18,481 bases of DNA from Rhodocyclaceae bacterium. Lineage in GTDB: Bacteria > Pseudomonadota > Gammaproteobacteria > Burkholderiales > Rhodocyclaceae. The stretch is taken from the NCBI GenBank assembly GCA_017444505.1, contig JAFSWK010000258.1, positions 1 to 18,481 on the forward strand. The letters run 5' to 3'. Position 1 is the stretch's first letter. Each line of letters begins with the position of its first letter. The position numbers and the translations under genes are program-made. Positions 13,005 through 18,481 of this stretch are shown in pieces. The notes below the pieces were generated by a model, which saw nothing but the letters and a program-made list of their open reading frames with translations, was not told where the DNA came from and did not search any database.

Positions 13005-14528
13005 TCAGGCGGCTGTTTCCGGGCGCAGGTGGGGGAAGAGGATGACGTCGCGAATGGCGGGGGCGTCGGTGAGCAGCATGGTGAGCCGGTCAATGCCGAT
13101 GCCGCAGCCGCCAGTGGGCGGCAGGCCGTATTCGAGGGCGCGGAAGTAGTCGGCGTCGAAATACATGGCTTCTTCGTCGCCATCGGCGCGGGCTTTGGCT
13201 TGTTCGTTGAAGCGGGCGGCCTGGTCTTCGGGGTCGTTGAGTTCGGAAAAGCCGTTGGCGATTTCGCGCCCGGTCATGAAGAGTTCAAAGCGTTCGGCGA
13301 TGGCCGGGTCGCGGTCGCTGCGGCGCGAAAGGGGCGAGACTTCGGCGGGGTAGTCGACGATGAAGGTGGGTTCCCAAAGCTGGGCTTCGGTGGCTTCTTC
13401 AAAAAGCTGGAATTGCAGCACGCCCAGCCCGGCATTGGGACGCACTTCGGCACCCATTTCTACGAGCTTGGCGCGCAGCCAGGCGGCATCGTTGAGCTGT
13501 TCGATGCTGAAGCCGGGGTTGTGGTGGTGGATGGCTTCGACAACGGTGAAACGGGCGAAGGGACGGGAGAAATCGAGTTCGCGCCCCTGATACTGGAAAC
13601 GCTCGGTGCCCAGCGCCTGACGCGCGGCGTGGCGCAGCAGCCCTTCGGTGAAGTTCATGATGTCGTGATAGTCAGCATAGGCTTCGTAGAACTCCATCAT
13701 GGTGAATTCGGGGTTGTGCCGGGGCGACAAGCCTTCGTTGCGGAAGTTGCGGTTGATTTCAAAGACTTTTTCAAAACCGCCGACGACCAGCCGTTTGAGG
13801 TACAACTCGGGCGCAATGCGCAGGTACAGCGGCATGTCGAGCGCGTTGTGATGCGTCACGAAGGGGCGCGCGGCGGCACCGCCGGCAATGGGGTGCATCA
13901 TGGGCGTTTCGACTTCGAGAAAACCCGCGCCGGTCATGTATTCGCGGATGGATTGCACGATGCGGCTGCGGGCGACGAAGGCAAAGCGCGTCTGCTCGTT
14001 CATGATGAGGTCGACGTAACGCTGGCGATATTTGAGTTCGATGTCGCTGACGCCGTGGAATTTGTCGGGCAGGGGGCGCAGGTTTTTGGTGAGCAGGCGT
14101 ACCTGACTGGTCTTGACGGTGAGTTCGCCCGTGCGGGTTTTGAACAGCGTGCCTACACAGCCGATGATGTCGCCAATGTCCCAGGTTTTGAAGTCGGCAT
14201 AGACTTCTTCGCCGACGGTGTCACGCTGGATGTAGAGCTGGATGCGCCCGGTGTGGTCCTGAATGGTGAGAAAACTGGCCTTGCCCATGAACCGCTTGAG
14301 CATGATGCGCCCGGCCAGACGCACTTCGATGTTGTCCGCTTCCAGCGCTTCGCTGGTTTTTTCGCCGTAGCGTTCGTCGAGTTTGGCGGCGGTGTTTTCG
14401 CGCTTGAAGTCGTTGGGGAAGGCGTGGCCGCGTGCGCGCCATTGGGCGAGTTTTTCACGGCGTTCGGCAATGAGGGCGTTTTCGTCTTGCGCGGGGGCAG
14501 TTTCCGGTTTCTGGGGGGCGTGGCTCAT
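13005..14528 (-). CDS. lysS: Lysyl-tRNA synthetase, class II
   Basis: LysS charges tRNA-Lys with lysine in the cytoplasm. The 507-residue protein has the normal length. An N-terminal OB-fold anticodon-binding domain covers about residues 65-150 (for example VRLAGRIMLKRFMGKASFL). Class II motif 1 is at GAGFLEVETPMM (200-211). Motif 2 contains FRNEG and RHNPEFTMMEFYEAY (about 272-286). Motif 3 is GGCGIGIDRLTMLL near the C-terminus, followed by the usual end VILFPHLRPE. It follows minE after 12 bases and is probably expressed with the min genes. The ribosome site before ATG 14526-14528 is weak, consistent with coupling. A terminator lies just downstream. Confidence 0.98.
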   Translation of the reverse strand: MSHAPQKPETAPAQDENALIAERREKLAQWRARGHAFPNDFKRENTAAKLDERYGEKTSEALEADNIEVRLAGRIMLKRFMGKASFLTIQDHTGRIQLYIQRDTVGEEVYADFKTWDIGDIIGCVGTLFKTRTGELTVKTSQVRLLTKNLRPLPDKFHGVSDIELKYRQRYVDLIMNEQTRFAFVARSRIVQSIREYMTGAGFLEVETPMMHPIAGGAAARPFVTHHNALDMPLYLRIAPELYLKRLVVGGFEKVFEINRNFRNEGLSPRHNPEFTMMEFYEAYADYHDIMNFTEGLLRHAARQALGTERFQYQGRELDFSRPFARFTVVEAIHHHNPGFSIEQLNDAAWLRAKLVEMGAEVRPNAGLGVLQFQLFEEATEAQLWEPTFIVDYPAEVSPLSRRSDRDPAIAERFELFMTGREIANGFSELNDPEDQAARFNEQAKARADGDEEAMYFDADYFRALEYGLPPTGGCGIGIDRLTMLLTDAPAIRDVILFPHLRPETAA

Positions 14529-14540
14529 GATGGATGGGTT

Positions 14541-14813
14541 TCAGGCCGTTTTCGGCTGGGCTTCGGGAATGGTGATGCTGACTTCGAGCACTTCGAGGTT
14601 GGCGTTCTTTTCGAGTTCGACCTTGATGTCTTCCTTGCTGATGTGGACGTATTTGGAGATGACGTCCAGCAGTTCTTGCTGCAAGGCTTTCAGGTCAATG
14701 CCGGGCTGACCGCTTTTGCCGCCTTCGTGGGTGATGATGAGGCCGAGACGTTCCTTGGCAATGGCGGCGGTGGTTTTCTTTTTCTCACCAAAAATGAGGG
14801 AAAGCAGGGACAT
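14541..14813 (-). CDS. minE: Cell division topological specificity factor MinE
   Basis: MinE stimulates MinD ATPase at the membrane and drives the pole-to-pole oscillation that keeps the FtsZ ring at mid-cell. The protein has 90 residues, the usual size. The amphipathic N-terminus MSLLSLIFGE (membrane-binding), the anti-MinCD helix around KTTAAIAKERLGLIITHE and the C-terminal dimerisation domain (LEVLEVSITIPE) are all present. The open frame extends upstream inside minD, but the ATG at 14811-14813 has GGAGG eight bases upstream and gives the family N-terminus. The MinD stop and this start are separated by one base (TGA-C-ATG), so translation is likely coupled. Confidence 0.96.
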   Translation of the reverse strand: MSLLSLIFGEKKKTTAAIAKERLGLIITHEGGKSGQPGIDLKALQQELLDVISKYVHISKEDIKVELEKNANLEVLEVSITIPEAQPKTA

Positions 14814-14814
14814 G

Positions 14815-15654
14815 TCACTTGCCTCCGAAGATGCGTTTGATGAGACCGGGTTTTTCGTAGTCGACAAATCGCAGCGGGCGCTTGGCGAGCACTTCTTCGT
14901 TGCTGCCTTCTTCCAGGAAACGGGCGACGACGTCGGCATAGGCTTCGGCCACGTCCGAACCTTTCAGGTGAATGGCGGGCATCCCCTGGTTGGAGGCTTG
15001 CAGCACGGCTTCGGATTCGGGAATGACACCAATCAGGGGAATGCGCAGCAGTTCCTGCACGTCCTGATAGGAGAGCATTTCGCCTTCGGCCACACGGCGC
15101 GGCGAATAGCGGGTAATCAGCAGGTGTTCCTTGACCGGCTCGTCACCTTTCTGGGCGCGGCGGGATTTGGATTGCAAAATGCCGATGATGCGGTCGGAAT
15201 CGCGCACCGAGGAGACTTCCGGGTTGGTGGTGATGATGGCTTCATCAGCAAAGGTCAGCGCCATGACTGCGCCGTGTTCAATGCCGGCGGGCGAGTCGCA
15301 GACGATGAATTCAAAATCCATCTGGCGAAGCTGATCGATGACTTCTTCGACGCCTTCTTCCGTCAGCGCGTCTTTGTCGCGCGTTTGCGAGGCGGGCAGG
15401 ATGTAGAGGTTTTCGCACTGCTTGTCCTTGATCAGCGCCTGGCTGAGACGGGCATCGCCCTGGATGACGTTGACGAAGTCGTAGACCACGCGCCGTTCGC
15501 AGCCCATGATGAGGTCAAGGTTGCGCAGGCCAACATCAAAATCAATCACGGCGGTTTTGTGGCCGCGCAGCGCCAGCCCGGATGCGATTGCGGCGCTGGT
15601 GGTGGTCTTGCCCACGCCGCCTTTGCCGGAGGTGATTACAACGACTTTGCTCAC
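14815..15654 (-). CDS. minD: Septum site-determining ATPase MinD
   Basis: MinD is the membrane-cycling ATPase that recruits MinC and is cleared by MinE. The protein has 279 residues. The deviant Walker A motif GKGGVGKT (residues 10-17), with both signature lysines, follows MSKVVVITS. DFDVGLRNLDLIMG and the CDSPAGIE strand are typical. The C-terminal amphipathic membrane helix is PGLIKRIFGG, as in E. coli MinD. Two starts compete: ATG 15658-15660, touching the AAAGGA ribosome site with no spacing, and GTG 15652-15654, six bases from it. The GTG gives the usual N-terminus and is chosen. It lies between minC (63-base gap) and minE. Confidence 0.97.
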   Translation of the reverse strand: MSKVVVITSGKGGVGKTTTSAAIASGLALRGHKTAVIDFDVGLRNLDLIMGCERRVVYDFVNVIQGDARLSQALIKDKQCENLYILPASQTRDKDALTEEGVEEVIDQLRQMDFEFIVCDSPAGIEHGAVMALTFADEAIITTNPEVSSVRDSDRIIGILQSKSRRAQKGDEPVKEHLLITRYSPRRVAEGEMLSYQDVQELLRIPLIGVIPESEAVLQASNQGMPAIHLKGSDVAEAYADVVARFLEEGSNEEVLAKRPLRFVDYEKPGLIKRIFGGK

Positions 15655-15660
15655 GATCAT

Positions 15661-15666
15661 TCCTTT
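15661..15666 (-). promoter_or_regulatory. Ribosome binding site that selects a GTG start for minD
   Basis: AAAGGA directly abuts the ATG at 15658-15660 but is six bases from the GTG at 15652-15654, an ideal distance. The real MinD therefore probably starts at GTG and is two residues shorter than the longest frame. Confidence 0.55.
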
Positions 15667-15717
15667 GTGGTCGGTGAAAGGTGAAGAGAGAAGAATGCGG
15701 AAACGGGAAAGCGGCGG

Positions 15718-16488
15718 TCAGTTCAGCCGCAGCGGTTCGATGACCAGCTTTTGCCCGCTCTCATTGGTGACAAGGCGTACATGCACGGGTTTACCGGCGA
15801 TGGAATCGGGCACGCCGTGCTCAAAGGTTTTGTAGATGCCGCCGATGGAGACGATTTCCGGGCCGAAGTTGGTGGTAAAGATGCGGGCGTTGGTGTTGCC
15901 CGAACCGCCCGCGAGCACGCGCCCGCGCAGCGGGCCATAACAATGCACGCAGCCGTCGGCAATGATTTCCGCGCCACTGCTGGAGCCACACAGCAGTACA
16001 ATGTCGCTGTACTGGGCATAGACTTGCTGGCCGGTGCGCAGCGGGCGGTCAATAATCATGGTGGTGGCCTGCTGGGCGGAGGGCGGCGGCGGGGTGAGCG
16101 CAAGTTGCTGCTGCACGGGGGCAGAGGCTGGCGCGGGCGCGGGCGCAGGGTGATTGCGCAGGCCGCCTTCGGGGAGAATGGCCAGATTGGTCTGGCGCAG
16201 GCCTTCGAGCAGTTCGGGCGGGACGTTTTGCACCGCAACCGGGCGCAGGCAGAAACGCCGAAACAGGCTGAGAATGCCGGGCCAGTCGATATGATCGGGG
16301 ACGGCGGCCAGCTCGCCCAAGTCCAGCACGGTGGCTTCGCCATCGAAAAAGTCTGGCATACCGCCCATCATCTTGTGCATGGCATCGGCCAGTCGCGGCG
16401 GCTCGGTGTGATGCAGCACGGCGATGGTGACATCCATCGCGGCGTTACGGAACTCAAGGTCTCGGGATTGGGCGGGCATTCGGCTCAT
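15718..16488 (-). CDS. minC: Septum site-determining protein MinC
   Basis: MinC inhibits FtsZ polymerisation away from mid-cell when held at the membrane by MinD. The 256-residue protein has an N-terminal FtsZ-binding domain (about 10-115, with the strand TVLDLGEL). A Pro/Ala/Gln-rich linker follows (about 118-150, rich in PAPAPAPA and PPPP). The C-terminal right-handed beta-helix has the family features RTGQQVYAQ, SGAEIIADG, HCYGPLRGR and PEIVSIGGIY. The open frame extends upstream across the promoter region and is rejected. ATG 16486-16488 is chosen, with a second ATG three codons on as alternative; neither has a clear ribosome site. First gene of minC-minD-minE-lysS. Confidence 0.95.
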   Translation of the reverse strand: MSRMPAQSRDLEFRNAAMDVTIAVLHHTEPPRLADAMHKMMGGMPDFFDGEATVLDLGELAAVPDHIDWPGILSLFRRFCLRPVAVQNVPPELLEGLRQTNLAILPEGGLRNHPAPAPAPASAPVQQQLALTPPPPSAQQATTMIIDRPLRTGQQVYAQYSDIVLLCGSSSGAEIIADGCVHCYGPLRGRVLAGGSGNTNARIFTTNFGPEIVSIGGIYKTFEHGVPDSIAGKPVHVRLVTNESGQKLVIEPLRLN

Positions 16489-16512
16489 GGCGCGGCAGGG
16501 TTGAAAACAGGC

Positions 16513-16543
16513 GAATCGCCTTTTTGCAAAAAGGGAGATTCTA
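16513..16543 (-). promoter_or_regulatory. Palindrome and possible -10 upstream of minC
   Basis: CCTTTTTGCAAAAAGG (16519-16534) is a perfect 16-base palindrome. It is extended by GAATC (16513-16517) and GATTC (16537-16541) with small bulges. TAGAAT (16538-16543, minus strand) would be the -10 of the min operon, though the -35 at 17 bases (TCGAAT) is poor. The palindrome would thus sit at the transcription start or 5' leader. It may be an operator, or a hairpin ending lpxH transcription. The rest of the 149-base gap between lpxH and minC shows nothing clear. Confidence 0.38.
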
Positions 16544-16637
16544 CTATATGCGTGCGGTCGATTCGACGGCGGCTTGCGGCGCGGTGTGCGCTTGTGCACG
16601 CAAAACGCCCGTGTACGCGGACAGCAGACGGCGGCGC

Positions 16638-17384
16638 TCAGAGGCTGTGCACTTCGCCGTCTTCCAGGAAGATGGCGTGGGCGTGTCCGTCGTCCCACGA
16701 GGCGAGCACCCAGCGATGGCAGATGTGGCCTTCAAGGTGGTGCGTGTGGTGGGCGCGGCGGTGGGTGTGGCCGTGAATGAACAGCGGCGGGAAGCTCTGG
16801 TCGCGCAGCAGCTCGGCGACGGCTTCCCGGTTGACGTCCATGATGTCGGCGGCACTCTGGTATTTGTGCTCACCGCTTTGGCGGCGCGCTTCTTGCGCCT
16901 GCTGCATTCGTACATCCAGCGGGGCGGCAAGAAACTGCGTGCGCCATTCGGGGGCGCGCACCTGACGGCGAAATTGCTGGTAGGCGACGTCATCAGTGCA
17001 TAGCGCGTCGCCATGCGCAATCAACACGGGCTGGCCGTGCACGTCAATGCGCAGGGCATCCTGCGTGACGAGGCGCACGCCCGCCTCACTGGCGAAACGT
17101 TCGCCGAGCAGAAAATCACGGTTGCCGGGCAGCAGCGTGACGGGGGCACAATCGCGGGCAAAGGCGGCCAGCGCGGCGGCCACTTCGCGGGCGAGCGGGT
17201 CGCTGTCAAGCTGGTCGTCCCCCAGCCAGTAGTCGAACAGGTCGCCGAGGATATAGAGCGCGTCACACCGCGCGCCCTGGCTTTCCAGCAGGGCGTGAAA
17301 GGCGCGGGTGATGTCGGGACGTTCCGCGCTCAGGTGCAGGTCGGAAATGAACAGCGTGCGCGACATGGGGAAGTTGTCTGGCAT
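16638..17384 (-). CDS. lpxH: UDP-2,3-diacylglucosamine diphosphatase
   Basis: LpxH hydrolyses UDP-2,3-diacylglucosamine to lipid X and UMP in lipid A synthesis, at the inner face of the cytoplasmic membrane. The 248-residue protein has all calcineurin-like metal motifs in order: ISDLHLS (Asp15, His17), LGDLFDYW (46-53), GNRDFLLG (87-94), AHGD (123-126) and HGHTHRR near 205. FDYW and NRDF distinguish LpxH from general phosphoesterases. The start at 17382-17384 lies 12 bases after the ppiB stop; an ATG six codons later is possible. The ppiB-lpxH order is conserved in many Burkholderiales (from memory). Confidence 0.95.
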   Translation of the reverse strand: MPDNFPMSRTLFISDLHLSAERPDITRAFHALLESQGARCDALYILGDLFDYWLGDDQLDSDPLAREVAAALAAFARDCAPVTLLPGNRDFLLGERFASEAGVRLVTQDALRIDVHGQPVLIAHGDALCTDDVAYQQFRRQVRAPEWRTQFLAAPLDVRMQQAQEARRQSGEHKYQSAADIMDVNREAVAELLRDQSFPPLFIHGHTHRRAHHTHHLEGHICHRWVLASWDDGHAHAIFLEDGEVHSL

Positions 17385-17396
17385 CTGTCGGACGGT

Positions 17397-17891
17397 TTAT
17401 TCGACGATTTGCGCGCGTTCGACGACTACATCTTCCACGGGCACGTCCTGATGAAAACCGCTGCTGCCGGTTTTGACCGAGACGATGGCGTCGACCGCTT
17501 CCATGCCGTCGGTGACCTTGCCAAAGACGCAATAGCCCCAGCCATCCTGCCCCGGGTAGTCAAGAAAATCGTTATCGACGACGTTGATGAAAAACTGCGC
17601 GGTGGCCGAATGCGGGTCGTTGGTGCGCGCCATGGCGATGCTGCCACGGGTGTTTTTCAGGCCGTTTTTGGCTTCGTTCTGGATGGGTTCGCCGGTCGCC
17701 TTCTGCTTCATGCCCGGCTCAAAACCGCCGCCCTGAATCATGAAGTTGCGGATGACGCGGTGAAAAATCGTGCCGTCATAGTGGCCGCTTTTCACGTAGG
17801 CGAGGAAGTTTTCCACCGTCTGGGGCGCTTTTTCGGCGTCCAGCGCAAGGGTGATGGCACCGTGGTTGGTGTGCAGGATTACCTGGGGCAT
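17397..17891 (-). CDS. ppiB: Cytoplasmic peptidyl-prolyl cis-trans isomerase B (cyclophilin)
   Basis: Cyclophilins speed up cis-trans isomerisation of X-Pro bonds during folding. The 164-residue protein has the complete single domain and no signal peptide, so it should act in the cytoplasm. Visible active-site elements are FHRVI with catalytic Arg45, MIQGGGF (Gln53), SATAQFFINV (Phe100, the usual Met/Phe-rich floor) and the GWGYCVFGKV strand. The ATG has AAGGA about nine bases upstream. It lies between a second, related cyclophilin gene (66 bases upstream) and lpxH (12 bases downstream), almost certainly in one operon. Confidence 0.95.
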   Translation of the reverse strand: MPQVILHTNHGAITLALDAEKAPQTVENFLAYVKSGHYDGTIFHRVIRNFMIQGGGFEPGMKQKATGEPIQNEAKNGLKNTRGSIAMARTNDPHSATAQFFINVVDNDFLDYPGQDGWGYCVFGKVTDGMEAVDAIVSVKTGSSGFHQDVPVEDVVVERAQIVE

Positions 17892-17957
17892 GTCGGATTT
17901 TCCTTTCGTGTGAGAACGTATGTAGACAGAACTGGCGAAGGCTTGCGCGGGGGGCGC

Positions 17958-18481
17958 TTATTTTTTGTTTTTGGCGGGTTTTTTGGTTTTGGAAGTGCTT
18001 TTCTTGTTGGTTTTGCTGGATTTTTTGGCCGTTTTCTTGGTTTTGGCAGGTTTCTTGGTCTGGGTGCTGGCTTTTTGGGTTTCCTTGGCTTCGGCGGCCT
18101 TGGCGGGCTCATCGCCCTTGGCGGCGGCGGCAGTGCCCGGTTTTTCCAGAATTTGCACAGACTTGATTACGATGGGTTCCAGCGGCACGTCTTCCATGCC
18201 TGCGCGGCGTCCCGTGGGTACGGCGGCGATTTTGTTGACTACCTCCATGCCTTCGACCACTTTGCCAAACACCGCATAGCCCCAGCCATCCTGACCGGGA
18301 TAGTCAAGGAAATCGTTGTTTTCCACGTTGATGAAAAACTGCGACGAGGCCGAGTGCGGGTCGCTGGCGCGCGCCATGGCAATTGTGCCGACCCGGTTCT
18401 TCAGGCCGTTTTTGGCTTCGTTGCGAATCGGGTTGCGGGTGATTTTTTGTTCCAGATCGTCGGTGAAGCCGCCGCCCTGAA
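17958..18481 (-). CDS. Second cyclophilin with lysine-rich C-terminal tail (N-terminus outside window)
   Basis: The frame is open to the window edge, so the N-terminus and any signal peptide are missing. The part seen begins at QGGGF and continues with AMARASDPHSASSQFFINV and GWGYAVFGKV, closely parallel to the neighbouring PpiB, so the two are tandem paralogues. After the domain ends (SVQILEKPG), a tail of about 62 residues follows with 21 lysines in KKPAK, TKK and KKS units plus Ala, Thr and Ser, resembling histone H1-like tails. In related genomes the first of the two cyclophilins is often the exported PpiA; that is expectation, not seen here. The tail could bind nucleic acid, ribosomes or anionic surface polymers. 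It is encoded by a low-complexity tract at 17958-18110, so a sequencing or slippage effect on its length is possible. Confidence 0.9.
   Translation of the reverse strand, partial: QGGGFTDDLEQKITRNPIRNEAKNGLKNRVGTIAMARASDPHSASSQFFINVENNDFLDYPGQDGWGYAVFGKVVEGMEVVNKIAAVPTGRRAGMEDVPLEPIVIKSVQILEKPGTAAAAKGDEPAKAAEAKETQKASTQTKKPAKTKKTAKKSSKTNKKSTSKTKKPAKNKK

Noticed and set aside
14716..15684. 322-codon plus-strand frame opposite minD
   Set aside because: It is fully antisense to minD, whose motifs are certain.
17397..18481. The two cyclophilin genes as a single gene broken by a frameshift
   Set aside because: Each contains its own copy of the same domain core, and PpiB is complete with its own start and ribosome site. 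They are tandem paralogues.

Overview
The window reads as chromosomal DNA of a Betaproteobacterium, most likely of the order Burkholderiales. The reasons are a G+C-rich coding style, the gene order cyclophilin-cyclophilin-lpxH, a minC-minD-minE cluster running into lysS, and a short double-palindrome element of a type I remember as dispersed in Burkholderiales genomes. This placement is inference from gene content and memory; no 16S rRNA gene is present. Apart from the first gene, every confident gene lies on the minus strand.

Layout: (1) The 3' end of an HD-GYP signalling gene on the plus strand converges on a Bcr/CflA drug-efflux gene. (2) A two-gene operon, gmd-fcl, makes GDP-L-fucose from GDP-mannose and has its own predicted promoter. 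(3) An AT-rich island at about 4.27-4.98 kb holds one gene with a winged-helix-like N-terminus and a D-x14-E-x-E nuclease-like motif. (4) Next come a membrane-anchored metallophosphoesterase, an alpha/beta hydrolase and an unrecognised 179-residue protein with a ribbon-helix-helix-like C-terminus. (5) A compact nitric-oxide/respiration operon follows: a RIC-type hemerythrin, a YwiC-like membrane protein and NnrS, bounded by a predicted promoter (about 10.25 kb) and a strong terminator (about 7.75 kb). (6) A diaminopropionate ammonia-lyase gene carries an in-frame 34-codon palindromic insertion. (7) A hypoxanthine-DNA-glycosylase-like gene is followed by a tRNA-Pro(GGG) with a clear promoter and a 14-bp-stem terminator, then a MazG-like pyrophosphohydrolase. 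(8) minC-minD-minE-lysS couples the division-site system to lysyl-tRNA synthetase and ends at a terminator. (9) A cyclophilin (partial, with a lysine-rich tail), PpiB and LpxH form the last operon, which runs off the window.

Most of the window is ordinary core genome. The parts that deserve a second look are the lone AT-rich nuclease candidate, the in-frame repeat inside dpaL, the histone-H1-like tail on the second cyclophilin, the hemerythrin-YwiC-NnrS operon and the palindrome in front of minC. No insertion sequence, prophage, CRISPR array or rRNA was seen, and no gene-free stretch exceeds 300 bases.
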